NCBI RefSeq assembly: GCF_019703515.2
Contig: NC_059365.1
Span: forward strand, 39,260,001-39,324,000
Source of the DNA: Myxocyprinus asiaticus
Lineage: Eukaryota > Chordata > Actinopteri > Cypriniformes > Catostomidae
Reading direction: 5' to 3'
Length of the DNA stretch: 64,000 nt
Shown here: piece by piece, positions 1-13,149 of the stretch
Layout of the letters: every line of letters begins with the position of its first letter
How positions within the stretch are numbered: position 1 is the stretch's first letter
Position numbers and translations under genes: made by a program
Notes under the pieces: generated by a model
Databases searched by the model: none
What the model was told of the DNA's origin: nothing
Seen by the model: only the letters and a program-made list of their open reading frames with translations

Positions 1-1069
1 TGGCATATACATACAGTCTCTTCAAAAGGTGTACAGTTGTTTAAAGTGTTTTTGTATTGTTGTGCTGATGAAACATTGAAAAATATCTTTCTAAGAAGTT
101 TCAGTAGACAAAAAACTCCAGATGGCACGAGTTGTGGAAATTAGATGTGATCTAGGAGTTCTATACAGTGCATGTCATTGAAGAGCTGTAAGTCTATCCC
201 TCACAGCCTAATATTCATTCCAGTCAAAAATGGCTCTGCTGTGAAAAAGGTCAGTGTTTTTCATGCATTCACTAACATTATTTGCAGCATTATAGCTTAC
301 ATTGCTTGATTTCCTTTTTAGACATTTGTCACCTTTACTCTTCCCTGGGGATGTCATATTTATAAACGGACACCCTGAAAACCTGTTTTGATTCATTTAC
401 TTTAGCTGAACTTTATCGTAATAGATGACAAACTGTAAAGTACAGACAAAAGTAAAAGTGTTTTCAGCTGGCTGTAATGTCAGCATAATAATGTGGTGTC
501 AGTAGCAGCAGCTCATAAAGAGCAACCAGTGTTTTCTTACAGCTGAGGAGGTGAATCTCGGGAAACCTTTTGAGAATGTCCATGGCATATTTCATATTTC
601 TTAATTTTTTCTTTTGATTTTGGGGTCAAATTTGATTAGGACATTCACCTCAAATGAGAATCAAATAAGTAATGAACAGTGTTAATCTATTATGTGTGTG
701 ATCTGATTACAAAGTAATTAGTTACAGTAGTCTATGTTTTCATCAGAAAAGTAGGGTAACATTACATTTTAATTTATTTTAATCAGATTACAGTTACTGA
801 CTTTCAGTCAAGTTAATTACTTCTAGTATATTTCTTGGGTTACACATTTCATAAATAATATTTATTTGGAATAAATTTAAAACATGAATCGTTAATATGT
901 ACGTCTTTTTGGTGCACCCCTCATTGAGAAATTAGTGTATGACTTGCATGCGACACTGAGCAAGGAGGAAATAAGGCTGGGCAACGTTTTTCTAAATTTA
1001 TAAAAACATCTCGTACAGAAATATATGAACATTAGATATACAATTATAAATCGTAAATGTACATAGATA
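1..1069. other. Left flank, probably ube2d2 intron
   Basis: No exon is recognisable here. The segment is AT-rich. Its only distinctive part is about 680-860, where GATTACAAAGTAATTAGTTA-like text matches a dispersed element seen more completely at 48549-48990. Because the last ube2d2 exon follows at 2472 and no earlier ube2d2 exon was found, this stretch is most simply intron of that gene. Confidence 0.45.
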
Positions 1070-1528
1070 ATAGGGTTGAAACGTTTAGTTGATGTTATCG
1101 ACAATTGTCGACAATTTTTTGTTGTCGAATAGTCGTTTGATCTAATTTAACATAACATGAGATCACATTAAACTCTAATGATGACACGTGAGAGCAGCAC
1201 TGCAGTTCGTGCCTGACTGAGAGGAAGAATTACACAACTAACAGTCCAGATGCACTCTAAACTTTCCAAACAGCTTCAGGTGATGTGGATCACAAAGCAT
1301 GAGGGAATTATAAAAGTGAATTTTATTTATAGGTATTTTTAAAAGATGATTTTGGCCTCTAATGTTAGTAAGCATGTTTAATACAACCTTTTAATTTGGG
1401 GCACAAGCTGAATAATCGGTGAAGAGCTAATGATTAATCATTGCAATAATCACTGAATAGTTGAATGATCGTTCAAATAATCGTTAGATTAATCGATTAC
1501 CAAAATAATTGTTAGTTGCAGCTCTAAT
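1070..1528 (-). mobile_element. hAT-like MITE (TAGGGTTGAAAC / GTTGCAGCTCTA ends)
   Basis: The left end reads TAGGGTTGAAAC and the right end, reverse-complemented, reads TAGAGCTGCAAC, so the termini are imperfect inverted repeats. The interior carries repeated AATCGATTA and AATCATTGCAATAATC text, typical of short non-autonomous hAT-type elements in fish. No open frame of note is present. The target duplication is not clear. Confidence 0.5.
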
Positions 1529-1591
1529 AGACATGTTCCAGTTAACGTATTTGGGAAAATTTAGTATTTTGAAATATATGCTGCATATATA

Positions 1592-2146
1592 CACTGATCA
1601 GCCACAACATTAAAACCACCTGCCTAATATTGTGTAGGTCCCCCCCTCATGCTGCCAGAACAGCACCAACCCGCATCTCAGAATAGCTTTCTGAGATTAA
1701 ATACTTCTCACCACAGTTGTACAGAGCGGTTATCTGAGTTACTGTAGACTTTGTCAGATCAAACCAGTCTGGCCATTCTCTGTTGACCTCTCTCATCAAC
1801 AAGATGCAGATGGGCTGGTTTGAGTATTTCTGTAACTGCTGATCTCCTGAGATTTTCATACATAAGTCTCTGGAATTTACTCAGAATGGTGTAAAAAACA
1901 AAAAACGTCCAGTGAGCAGCAGTTATGTGGATGGAAACGCCTTGTTGATGAGAGAGGTCAACAGAGAATGGCCAGATTGGTTTGAACTGACAAAGTCTAC
2001 AGTAACTCATAAACCCTCTGTACTATTGTGGTGAGAAGAATATCAGAATGCTATTCTGAGATGCGGGTTGGTGCTGTTTTGGTGGCATGAGGGGGGTACC
2101 TACACAATATTAGGCAGGTGGATTTAATGTTGTGGCTGATTGGTGT
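1592..2146. mobile_element. Near-palindromic foldback DNA element
   Basis: The left end CACTGATCAGCCACAACATT is matched in inverted form by AATGTTGTGGCTGATTGGTG at the right end. Pairing continues inward through the CACCTGCCTAATATTGTG block and further, so most of the 555 bp forms one long inverted repeat. Both ends abut TA, as expected for a Tc1/mariner-type target. The interior block around ACCAGTCTGGCCATTCTC is shared with the element at 22194-22751, which has quite different termini. It has no coding capacity. Confidence 0.7.
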
Positions 2147-2471
2147 ATGTACAAGCAACTTTTATTTTTTTTTATCAGTGAACAAAGTATGACCGTGTGT
2201 GTGTGTGTGTATAATATATATAAATAAATATGCATTTTGCATATTTCCATTTATCAGGTTTCTGTGTGGGATGGGTTACGTTGAACTTCTACAGTGGTTT
2301 TCTTTTTCTTCAAGGCACATAGAGGGCTCATATTGACATGCCACAAAATGTTAATGTTGGTAGTAACTGATGCAGCACAGGACAGAAGATTTCCTGTTTA
2401 CTTTTTAATAGTGTCCTGCAAATTTCTTCCTGGAATGTGACGCTTGTTTTTTTTTTTTCTCTCATTCACAG

Positions 2472-2517
2472 GTACAACAGAATAGCTCGGGAATGGACAC
2501 AAAAGTATGCAATGTAG
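2472..2517 (+). CDS. ube2d2: ube2d2 last coding exon (E2 ubiquitin-conjugating enzyme, C-terminus only)
   Basis: A splice acceptor (CTCATTCACAG) precedes 46 nt that encode YNRIAREWTQKYAM and a TAG stop, reading from phase 2 so that the first G completes a split codon. This is the invariant C-terminal helix of the UBE2D family of ubiquitin-conjugating enzymes, which pass ubiquitin from E1 to many RING E3 ligases in cytosol and nucleus. The IAREW version fits UBE2D2. From memory, UBE2D1 has HAREW and UBE2D3 has ISREW. The catalytic cysteine and the rest of the UBC fold lie in exons outside the window to the left. The paralogue call also rests on linkage to cxxc5, as in human UBE2D2-CXXC5. Confidence 0.88.
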
Positions 2518-3525
2518 TTTAGGAGTTAGAATCATGGTGGGAGAAAATTACACCTCTCCATCTTAAGGTTAGGGGAGCTTTGAAAGTTCAAAAGAGAAAA
2601 AAAAAAAAAAAAAAACAGATCTTGTTGGTTTCAATTGGAGTGCTTTCTTTAAGCCACGCCTCCCCTCAAAAGAGCACCTCCACCTCACTCTTATCCCCCA
2701 GGCAGCCATGGTGTACATACTCCGTCTACAACCGTAGCCCCTCCTAAACTCCATCTCCTGCTTCACCTTCTCCGTTGCTATAGCAACGCACCCACTGCTT
2801 AGGATCAGTCCATATCAATTTTTCTGTTGAAAATGTTTGACTCTAAAATCATTCCTTGTTTATAAGAACCGGGAAGGGAGGGCTACATTATCCTAATTAT
2901 TCCTTCTCCTTGTGTTTTGTGATAGTCTGGAGATAGAGGGATATGTACTTTTACAGTTTACATTTTCATTTCCATTTCCTGGATGTTGGATCAGGAAATA
3001 TTTTTTTGTTTTTGTTTGCAGAGAATGGAGGGGTATGCTGGCTCTCTTTTTGTATAAAATCTATCTATCTAAGGAATTCTTTTAAAATCATAGCAGGTAA
3101 TTCAAGGAAAATGGACCTCCTGTCCTCTACTCTGGAGTATTCTAAAGGACTTGAAAACTATGAATATATATATTTTGTTTCCATTTGCCAATGCAAAGAC
3201 TGTCTCTACCCCTTTCCTTAGCCATGACCAACTTCACAAACGTTCACCATTATGGAGGGTTTCAGACCAGTTATTTAAAGCAGTCTCTATAACATGTGTC
3301 TTTTTTTTCTCCCCCAACCCACCTTTGTAACTCTTAGGTTGCTTTTTTCTTTTCTTTTACTGCTCTTGTTGAATTAGATGCTAACATGGTTCAGCCAGAC
3401 TCGATTGGGTCCCTGGGTGAGAGTCTCCTCACAGACAAACTTCTGTATATTTAATTTCCTGACAGGCTCGTTGAGCTTTGTGTGTTGATTAAAACTGTGT
3501 AATAAAATGATTACTAAAGTCTGAA
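2518..3525 (+). other. ube2d2: ube2d2 3'UTR
   Basis: Mostly unique sequence runs from the ube2d2 stop to a canonical AATAAA at 3501-3506, with a T/G-rich tract (TTGGGTGTCTG) about 25 nt further on. That arrangement marks a plausible polyadenylation site near 3520-3525. A short A-run lies at about 2598. The UTR end is inferred from these signals only. Confidence 0.6.
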
Positions 3526-3640
3526 ACACTTGGGTGTCTGCGCTGTTTTCTAATGTATTTGATGTTGAATGTGAACTTTGTCATGTGTGCCATGGTTTTA
3601 GTCTCCAAGCCAAAAGCTCTTTTGGAATAAGCAATATATA

Positions 3641-4795
<1,155 letters not shown>

Positions 4796-4948
4796 GTTTT
4801 GGTAAAGCTTTACAATTAAGTTGTAATTGTTTACATTCTTTACTACATTAGTTAACACAAACTAAAACAGAAAATACCTTTATACCACTTACAAATCTTT
4901 GGTAAAGGTTTTAACATACTAAAACATTTTTACATTAAAATGTATATA
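4796..4948. other. Spacer between two Tc1 elements
   Basis: AT-rich host sequence separates the broken end of Tc1 copy A from the intact left terminus of Tc1 element B. No gene is visible. Confidence 0.4.
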
Positions 4949-6562
4949 CAGTGCTGTGAAAAAGTATTTGCCCCCATCCTGATTTCTTCTGTTTTTGTGT
5001 GTATCTCTTACTAAATTGTTTCAAAAATTTCTAACAAAGGCAATCTGAGTAAACACAAAATACAGTTTTTAAATGATAATGTTATTTATTGAAGAAAAAA
5101 AAGTTACCCAATACCAACTGGGCCTGTGTGGAAAAAGTATTTGCCCCCTCAGTTACTAAATCCCCGAATCTATGAAACTACATTTCATAATGGGGTTTGA
5201 CTGGACTAGACACACCCAGGCCTGATTACGGCCAACCCTGTTCAATCCAATCAACACCTAAATAGAACTTTTTCAGCAGCATGAAGTTGGCTAAAAGGTC
5301 TCACCCAGTAGCACACTATGCCAAGGTTGAAAGAAATTCCAAAAATGATGAGGAAATAGGTGACTGAAATACATCAGTCTGGGAAGGGTTACAAATCTAT
5401 TTCAAAGGCTCGGACTCCAAAGAACCACAGTGAGAGCCATTGGAGAATTTCTCCAAATGGAGAAAACTGGCACAGTAGTGAACCTTCCCAGAAGTGGCTG
5501 ACCTTCCAAAATTCCTCCAAGAGCACAGCGACGACTCATCCAGGAAGTCACGTAAAAGCCAAGGACAACATCCAAGGAACAGCAGGCCTCTCTCGCATCA
5601 ATAATGGTCACTGTTCATGACTCCACTATCAGAAAGACACCGGCCAAAAATGCCATCCATGGAAGAGTGGTGAGGCGAAAACCACTGCTAACCCAGAAAA
5701 ACATTAAGGCTCATCTGAATTTTGCCAAAACAAACCTTGATGATCCTTAAACCTTTTGAGAGAATGTGTGTGGACCGATGAGTTGAAAGTGGAACTGTTT
5801 GGAAGACAGGGATCCCATTACATCTGGCATAAATCAAACAAAGAATTCCACAAAAATCATCATACCTACGGTCAAGCATGTTGGTGGTACTGTGATGGTG
5901 TGGGGATGCTTTGCTGCTTCAGGGCTAGGGTGACTTGCAATAATTGAGGAAAACATGAATTCTGCTCTCTACCAAAAAATCCTAAAGGAGAACGTCTGGT
6001 CATCAGTCCGTGAGTTGAAGCTCAAGCGCAACTGGATTATGCAGCAAGACAATGATCCAAAGCAAAGGAGTAAGTCCACCTCTGAATGGCTCAAAAGAAG
6101 CAAAATTAAAGTTTTAGAGTGGCCTGGTCAAAGTCCTGACTTGAACCGGACTGAGATGCTGTGGCAGGACCTTAAATGGGCATTTCATGCTTGAAATCCC
6201 TCCAAATGTGGCTGAACTAAAGCAGTTCTGCAAAGAAGAGTGGGCAAAAATGCCACCAGAGCATTGTGAAAGACTGATCTCCAGTTATCGAAAGCGTTTG
6301 GTTGCAGTTGTTACTGCTAAAGGTGGCACAACCAGCTATTAAGTTTAAGGGGGCAGTTAGTTTTTCACATGGGTGATATTGGTTTTGGATAACTTTTTTG
6401 CTTCGATAAAAAATATATATATATTTGAAAACTGAATTTTGTGTTTACTCGGGTTGCCTTTGTTTTATGTTATATCTTGTTTGAAGATCTAAAACAATTT
6501 AGTATGAAAAATACACAAAAATTGAAGAAATCAGGAAGGGGGCAAATACTATTTCACAATTG
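4949..6562 (+). mobile_element. Tc1-like element B, a different family from copies A and C
   Basis: The left terminus CAGTGCTGTGAAAAAGTATT follows TA. The right end is its imperfect inverse, with GGGGGCAAATACTATTTCAC at about 6538-6557. The length of about 1.6 kb is normal for a full Tc1 element. Its transposase reads on the plus strand. Confidence 0.85.
5318..6342 (+). pseudogene. Tc1-family transposase, frameshifted
   Basis: Tc1 transposase coding text is spread over at least three frames. The N-terminal paired-like helix-turn-helix part (SGKGYKSISKA) lies near 5378, the first catalytic aspartate is in CVWTDELKVELFG near 5765-5803, the second in MQQDNDPKQ near 6039, and the third acidic site is in SPDLNRTEMLWQDLK near 6134. 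The frame changes between these blocks, with in-frame stops, so the gene is dead although the element is almost full length. The probable original stop is TAA at 6340-6342. Confidence 0.8.
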
Positions 6563-6631
6563 CATCTTAACCAATAATAAATTTAATAAATTCTGTAAAT
6601 AGTTATTTTTCTTTGTTAGCTCATGATACCT

Positions 6632-7397
6632 AGTGCTGGGTAGTAACTGATTACATGTAATCTTGATTACGGAAATCAAGTACATGTAACTGGATTAAAT
6701 TACATTTTTAAATACTCAATCAGACTACAGTTACTTTTTTAAGGATTACATGATTACATGTTAATTAGGCAATGGCAGTAAATTTTTCATAATTTATTGA
6801 TCATTGTCATTTTTCTCTTTTTTATTTTTTATTTTTTTTAAATCTTTCAGCCTACCTACGATATATGTTCAGTAACAGTTTGAGTGTTTTCGGAAGAGAA
6901 TGGGGGAGTTGTGAAATTGCACAGATACCTGATACTCGTCATTCTGTGTGTATAGAAGTGTTTTGTCCATCAAAACGCCCAAATACATATTATTTCTTAC
7001 AATGTAATCCAATTGCATTAGCGCCATGAAATTAGTTTGTTTCGTGAATTGTTTTTGTACTTAGCTTCAAAAATGTAAATGAATACACTTTTGATTTTGT
7101 TATAACTTTGAGGCTGTTTTTGTAACATTGATTCTCAAATATAACTGGTCTGATCTCCCACCACACATGGATGGCGTTTGTAAGATGCGAAATTGCATGA
7201 TCAAGTTTGTGTAACACCCCCTGGAAACCTGTCCATATTTCTAGAAACTCCCATAAGAAATGCCTGATAAACTCAAATAAAAGAGTTAGGTTGGAAGTAA
7301 AATTTTATCAAAAATTTTATCTGCAAGATTACAATTTTTGTCATGTAATTTGTAGTCAGTACCTCATTACAATTCAGAAATAATCTACCCAACACTG
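6632..7397. mobile_element. hAT-like MITE with 9-bp target duplication
   Basis: Inverted ends AGTGCTGGGTAG and CTACCCAACACTG are flanked by the direct repeat ATGATACCT at 6623-6631 and 7398-7406. The interior has the GTAACTGATTACATGTAATC text of a dispersed family also present at about 680-860, 13150-13300 and 48549-48990. An 8-9 bp duplication fits the hAT superfamily. It is non-coding. Confidence 0.72.
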
Positions 7398-7406
7398 ATG
7401 ATACCT

Positions 7407-7959
7407 AATGCATTAACTAGTGTAAACAAATAGAACCTTATTGTAAAGTGTTACCAGTGTTTTTAGCAAAAATGTGTATTCATGGAATATTGCTAAATAA
7501 ATTGTGCGCATGGTTTTTACACTTTTTTTTTTTTTGTCTTATTTCTTTACAACTTTTAACAAGGATACAATTGCTGATTGCACATTTATTTCAGTTAAAG
7601 TACTTTGGTCCTCCATAGTTTGGAGCAGTAAATACAATTCTTAAATCTTGTGGATTATGGTTATTTAAAGCTGCCTTGATGTATTTTTTGCCAAATCCTT
7701 TTCCATGAGCTCGAGTGATATTTCAAATCAGGGTTTGTCATTCGTAATATAAGATTAAAAATATTAAAAAATAAGATTAAAAACAAAGTAGGAGGGAATT
7801 AAAGAATTTACATTTTTGTTTTGTTTTTGTTTGTTAACAGTGATATAGTATTCAAATAACATTTTTTTTGATGTTCGAAAATTCATTAAACATTATTGCT
7901 AAATATTATTTGTAATAAACATACTAATGTCTCCCCATAACTGCTGAGTATAATAGCAT
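7407..7959. other. Intergenic AT-rich stretch
   Basis: I see no gene, repeat family or structured signal here beyond short T-runs. It ends at the upstream region of the CISD-like gene. Confidence 0.4.
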
Positions 7960-8158
7960 GACGAAAATAAATGGAGCTTCCCATGTTTACAGTAATCCGA
8001 ACCGGTTGTGCGAATGGATCACGCTCATCCGCCATTGGTCAGATCTCAGTAGACGTCATCACGTTGAGGTTCCCGCAGTGTGACGGAGCTGCTCGGGGTT
8101 CAGAGTCGATCAGACCTTGTAGTGCCCTTAAACTTGAAGTGTTCACAACACTGAAATC
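7960..8158 (+). promoter_or_regulatory. Promoter and 5'UTR of the CISD-like gene
   Basis: Base composition shifts to CpG-containing sequence just before the first coding exon. An inverted CCAAT box (ATTGG, 8034-8038) lies 14 bp upstream of a CRE-like GACGTCA (8052-8058), a pairing typical of TATA-less housekeeping promoters. No TATA box is seen. The transcription start cannot be fixed by eye but should lie between about 8060 and 8150. Confidence 0.5.
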
Positions 8159-8231
8159 ATGTCATCTCAGCTGCCAGGGCTTTCAGCACTGACTAAACCG
8201 GGATTATTACCGGGTTTCAGGGTTTCTAAAG
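8159..8231 (+). CDS. CISD1-like CDGSH iron-sulfur protein, coding exon 1
   Basis: This exon starts the 121-aa CDGSH protein. ATG at 8159 has A at -3 (AATCATGTC). It encodes MSSQLPGLSALTKPGLLPGF and four more residues, then ends in phase 1 at a GTAAGA donor. Joined to exon 2, the split codon becomes aspartate and the frame runs on without a break. The protein should be an outer-mitochondrial-membrane or ER protein of the mitoNEET/NAF-1 type: a short N-terminal segment, one membrane helix, then a cytosolic domain binding a redox-active 2Fe-2S cluster. The N-terminal 24 residues do not look like mammalian CISD1 or CISD2 as I remember them, which is one reason to treat this as a separate paralogue. 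A +1-frame ATG at 7971 opens a 73-codon frame that overlaps the start and is not thought to be coding. Confidence 0.85.
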
Positions 8232-8384
8232 GTAAGAGCGATGTATTATCTGAATATAAAAACCAACGAAACCTTGTTAGCCTGAATTCTATATGGCTGC
8301 TCTTAGAAATGCCATAAATAATTAACACATATTTTGCTGGCAAGTTCGATACAATGATGTAAGTCGTAATATTATCTTATAATA

Positions 8385-8387
<3 letters not shown>

Positions 8388-8446
<59 letters not shown>
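8388..8446. repeat. (TA)n microsatellite
   Basis: About 29 uninterrupted TA dinucleotides lie in intron 1 of the CISD-like gene, near its donor. Confidence 0.95.
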
Positions 8447-8448
<2 letters not shown>

Positions 8449-9419
8449 TTACGTAAGGTATTTATTAAATAACCATTTCAGCATGCATAGAGTACAAATA
8501 TGTATCGTTGTGGCGCTTTAATGCATCCACACGTTATTAGGTCAAAACCAGGTTTAAATGCATTTTCCCGGATCAATCAATCTGTTTAAAATGCATACTC
8601 CCCTAATTTTGACTTTTTAATCAATGCATCTGTATCGCCAGCATTGCCGCTCGGTGAAATCAGCAATTATATCAGAGCAAATAACTTGACATACTCGCGA
8701 GGCACGTGACTGAGCCAAAGGTGAAACTTCACTCGACCATGAGTTACAGATAGTATGAGGTGGAAGACCTGAACCACTTGCCGCAGTTACCAGTCCAAAA
8801 TCAATCTCAGCATATATTGAGACTATATTTAAGTGCGGGTGAAATTGCAGGGTTTAAGTGGAGGTGTCATGATGAAGTCATACAAACGGCCTAGTAATCA
8901 TCTGTATTCTGCACTGCATGATTTTGTAGGACACACAGATTACAAGATATGCAATTATCAACTGTATGTCTGCTGCAGGTATTACATTTATCAGTGCAAA
9001 TCATTGAGTTGTAGGCTGTTTGGGCACAGACTGGTCTGGAAAAAGCATCTGAAGTCTGTTATCAGTAGTAGAAATTTATGAATAGGTGATACTAATGGAA
9101 AATTGCATAGATATCTAAAGATGATACCACTATGTTTAGGGGTAGTTGGCATACTTTTGACAGTACCTGTCCTGCGTTGTGACATGCTATTATCCATCTA
9201 AAACTATATTTAAATGCATTTAGCTTATTCTTGAATATTTATGCTTGCAGCAGCTTTTATGGCTTCATTAAATGAGAGACTGCATGGAAAATTTCCTGTA
9301 AATGTTTTTTTTTTTTTTTTTTTAATTTGTTTTTTTTTTTTGGTCTAACTTCAGGACCATTTCAAAAGAAGGCAAAAAGGACCAGTTAGGATCTAAGAAA
9401 TACATAATCATAAATACAT
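8447..9419. other. CISD-like intron 1, no gene seen
   Basis: Intron sequence without a recognised exon. A long T-run lies at about 9307-9340. Short frames here show no protein similarity. Confidence 0.4.
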
Positions 9420-10560
9420 AATTTATACAATCATGGTTAAAAAAAATTGTCTGGATCTATTAAGTTATAAAAATAAAAAAATGTTTTAAAAAAAGTAATA
9501 AGTCATATTAAAATTCTTAAAAAAGAAATGTTGGCATAAGTATTTTGGAATAATCTTTTATTATTATTTCTTATAAAATAAGCAGTGAAACAATTTTGTT
9601 TTAAAATATTAATATTTGAAAAACTTCTGTCCATGGAATCAAAGTCAGGTGATGTAACCAACATGCAGGTAGGCATTCTGTCTGTTGTTGTCATGTAACA
9701 AAAACAAACAAACAAACAAAAAAAACAGTCAAGATCCCTTTAGCTCCTCGTTACTGAATAATAATAAAAAAATCTGATATTTTTACATTTAAAAAATATA
9801 TGATAAATATTATAAAAATAGAATTTTTTTTCCCCCTCCCTTTTTCTCCCCAATTTGGAATGCCCAATTCCCAATGTGCTCTAAGCCCTCGAGGTGGTGT
9901 AGTGACTCGCCTCAATCCGGGTGGTGGAGGACGAATCTCAGCTGCCTCCACGTCTGAGACCGTCAATCCGTGCATCTTATCACCTGGCTTGTTGAGCGCG
10001 TTATGGTGGAGACATAGGGTTCCACACCCTTCACACTATTCTCCGTGGCATCCACGCACAACTCACCACGCGCCGAGAGCGAGAACCACATTATAGTGAC
10101 CACGAGGAGGTTACCCCATGTGACTCTACCCAACCTAGCAACCAGGCCAATTTGGTTGCTTAGGAGACCTGGATGGAGTCACTCAGCACGCCCTGGCTTT
10201 GAACTCGCGACTCCAGGGGTGGTAGTAAGCGTCTTTATTCGCTGAGCTACCCATATTATTATTGTATTTTTGATGTCATTCATAATCAAGGTGCAAGGAA
10301 AAGTATTTTAATACCTTTTATTTGATGGTTACACCACTTGACAATTGTGTTAAAGTCTATGAATTAGTTATAGAAAATGCTTTAAATGTTTTCCAAAAAT
10401 GTAGTAAACCCACACGAACACAAATATTACATTTCTATGAACTTGACACGTTTTAAACTTGATTTATAAAATATTTCTCACTTTTATTTTCTTTAACAAC
10501 CATCTCAATGATCCTCTTAAATTTTACACCTAAAACCTTGATGTTGACACCAACATTTTT
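9420..10560. repeat. Dispersed repeat, copy 1, split by a SINE
   Basis: Blocks such as AAGGTGCAAGGAAA, ATACCTTTTA and GATGGTTACACCAC (about 10290-10340), AAATAAGCAGTGA (about 9577) and ATGTTGGCAT (about 9527) occur in the same order at 38340-39100. The two loci are therefore copies of one interspersed repeat of about 0.7-0.9 kb. In this copy a SINE sits in the middle (9816-10252). The repeat's class is not recognised. Confidence 0.6.
9816..10252 (-). mobile_element. tRNA-derived SINE (minus strand)
   Basis: Read on the minus strand, the element opens with a tRNA-like head. It has a box A-like GGGTAGCTCAGCGAATAAAG and a box B-like GAGTTCAAAGCC, followed by a tRNA-unrelated body and a GGGGAGAAA-type tail. 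The same element occurs on the plus strand at 55827-56263, which fixes its ends. It lies inside an older dispersed repeat. The small frames across it are not genes. Confidence 0.8.
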
Positions 10561-10679
10561 TTTAAAAATAAAAAAATGCTGCCTTTCAAAGTATACGTTT
10601 CTGACTGCGAATGAATACGAACGCGTTCAACGCACGGCCACTGCAACTGCTTTGTGATGCTCTTTTAAGACTATGGGGT

Positions 10680-10920
10680 TATTTTTGTTTCATATTAACA
10701 TACAAATGGAAAGAGATTTACAAATAAAAAGTTGGTTTACAAATAAATTGAATGAGATCCACAAATAAATGTAAGGAGTTTCACAAAAATGAAATGAATT
10801 CACAAATATATAAAAATTAATTATTTACAAATATATTTTTAACTCACAAACACAACTCTGTCCAGCATTCATTTGTGAATTGCACACATTTATTTGTGGA
10901 TCACTTCCTGTGCATTTGCA
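10680..10920. repeat. ACAAATAAA-rich dispersed repeat
   Basis: The motif ACAAATAAA/TTTGTGGATC recurs every 25-35 bp with variation, and its inverse TTTATTTGTGG appears at the right end. This suggests a degenerate foldback repeat. It is non-coding. Confidence 0.5.
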
Positions 10921-12989
10921 CACAAATCTACAAATAGGTGGACTCCACCCATCGTCTACTCAAGCCAATCAGATAACGGCCACATTACTCGGACCAATCG
11001 TAGCACGTTCTGTCTTCAACAAATCATGCTTCATTTACTATCAGAGAGGTGCCAAAGTCACAGAGCTCTCATGAGCATGGACTCAAGCACATACAGATAA
11101 GCTCCAAGGCTGCAAACTTTTAAAGAAACGGACGTCATCAGAGGAATACTGTGACTTAAGGTCCGTATCATTTTCTCTCGGTTATAAACATGTGTCCTGA
11201 TCATTAGCTTTATAGCTAACCTGGCTGACTGTATGAGTCTGCTATTTTAATTTTAACCAAGTTTCTTGACTGAAATGTGTCGTCAAAACCTTTACTCTTA
11301 ATGTTACATGGCAGATCCAAACAGACACACTACTAGACACGACAAAAGATCAGTAGTACAGATAGTGTCTTTATAAAACATTAATTATATTAGATGAACT
11401 TAGGAGCACAAACCATAAATTAATACCCTATATTACACAGTGTACAAGATCTGCTATGGCATTAATTTGGTCCCTCTGATGTTCACCTGCTTGAAGACGC
11501 CCTCTTGGGCGGGGTCTACGTCTGCCTTTTTGACCCCTCTGCAGGTTTCCTCTCTCTTGCAGTCTATCCTGCGCCATGTTTGCACATTGCAAATGCTCAC
11601 ACACAGTTCTTACTGTATATGGTAACCAGTTGTGATTACCAGGTGAAAGAAATGAGTTTAACTGTGATTTATTATGTTTGGTCTATCCTGATTGAAAACT
11701 CTTAGAAATTACAGTAGTTGATACCTTACCAACACACAATAATCAGTTGAAAATCTTTAGAAATTCCAAAGGATTCATTAATGAACCATTAAGATCAGTT
11801 GGATTAAATGATGACATGTATTAAACCAGAAGAAAACAGATGCAAATGAAGTTAGTGAAAAAAGTTACTTTGTGACTTTGTGTATTGTACTAAAACTATT
11901 GAAAAGATGCTGAAATTTTTGAAGAAGAAGAAAAAAAGTGCATTTTTGATGATCAGTTAGATTAGTACAAAGAGTTTGGAAAATGTCCCACTTTCTTGTG
12001 AAAATAGTACCAAAGATAAAAAAAAAGTAAAATTAAAAAAAAAAAAAACTAGAGACATCTTAGTTTTTTTTTTTTTTTTCACTTTTTTTTGTCATGTCTT
12101 TTCAATATAAACATTTGTGAACAAAATTTTACCACCAAATCAGTTGCTTTTTTTATTCTCATCAGCAGAATGTAACTACTCCCATGAGTAACTTTATTTT
12201 TCACATTTACAGTAAATGTGCAAATGATTATATGGACTTTTAATATGATTTTAGCCTCTTGTCATTTAAAATGTAAACATTTTACTTGTTATGGTAAGCT
12301 CGTAGACAATTCACAACTTGACCAAGTGAATTTTTGCAGTCTTTTGTCTTATCATCTAGTGCATTTGTGTCCACTAAATGCATCATTTTGAAAAAAGGAA
12401 AGATTTGAAATGATTATGTTATTGTTCATGCATGGGGAAAAGAACCCATTATGATGTCCCTTTGTGATTTAATAATACATTTAATAATAGAAAGCCTGTT
12501 TGAAATTATTTACCAAGTGAGCAAGAGAATGGCACAGAATAATCACAACAGAAACTTTATTATGCCACCACAGATACATTTATGACAAATTATCCAACGA
12601 CATTTCTGAAAACATAGTTTAGATGATTTGTGATCCAGGAAGCAGCACTAATATTTTCAGTGTCACTTTAACACGAAACAGGAAACTCGTGAATATTCAC
12701 GTATGCTCCGCCCAGTGCAACCGAAAATCTCAGAAACCGAAAATTTCAGAACACCGGCGCATGTGCCGATTATGCGTACAGACGAGGACCACGTCTGCGG
12801 GTCGAGAAAATCTGGGCCGCGCAGACTGTGCTGATGGTGAATGACATATAGAGATGGAGAATAAATGTTTTATTTATCAGTGATTTGAAACAAGGTAACA
12901 TAAAAAAGCAGAACCACTAAAATATCGGTACCGGCATCAGCAGATGCTACACTACTGGAAAAGATGTTGTTCTGTATTGGTATATCCCT
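10921..12989. other. CISD-like intron 1, mostly unassigned
   Basis: No exon is supported. A 12-A / 18-T pair separated by about 17 bp (12037-12080) could form a hairpin. At 12690-12845, CpG-containing text (CAGACTGTGCTGATG) resembles parts of the repeat at 23530-23800 and is probably a decayed copy of it. Confidence 0.4.
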
Positions 12990-13118
12990 AATTTACACTT
13001 TTATCCATAGTAACTTAAAATTCAGTGCATTGAAACTATCCACACATCAGATTGTGTGGTCTTGGGAATTGAACCCATAACCTTTGGGCTTCCGGCATGC
13101 TCTACTTATTGAGAAACT
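12990..13118 (-). mobile_element. Degenerate tRNA-derived SINE
   Basis: The minus strand shows GTAGAGCATG, then GGTTATGGGTTCAATTCCCA (box B), and a tail with GGATAAAAGTGTAAAT. This is the same layout as the copies at 17826-17948 and 22120-22826. It is diverged and partial. Confidence 0.65.
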
Positions 13119-13149
13119 GTGTAATATTGAAAGTGAGGCTATTACTTAC

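Noticed and set aside
1..2471. Earlier ube2d2 exons
   Set aside because: I searched for coding text of the preceding UBE2D exons and found none, so they must lie to the left of the window.
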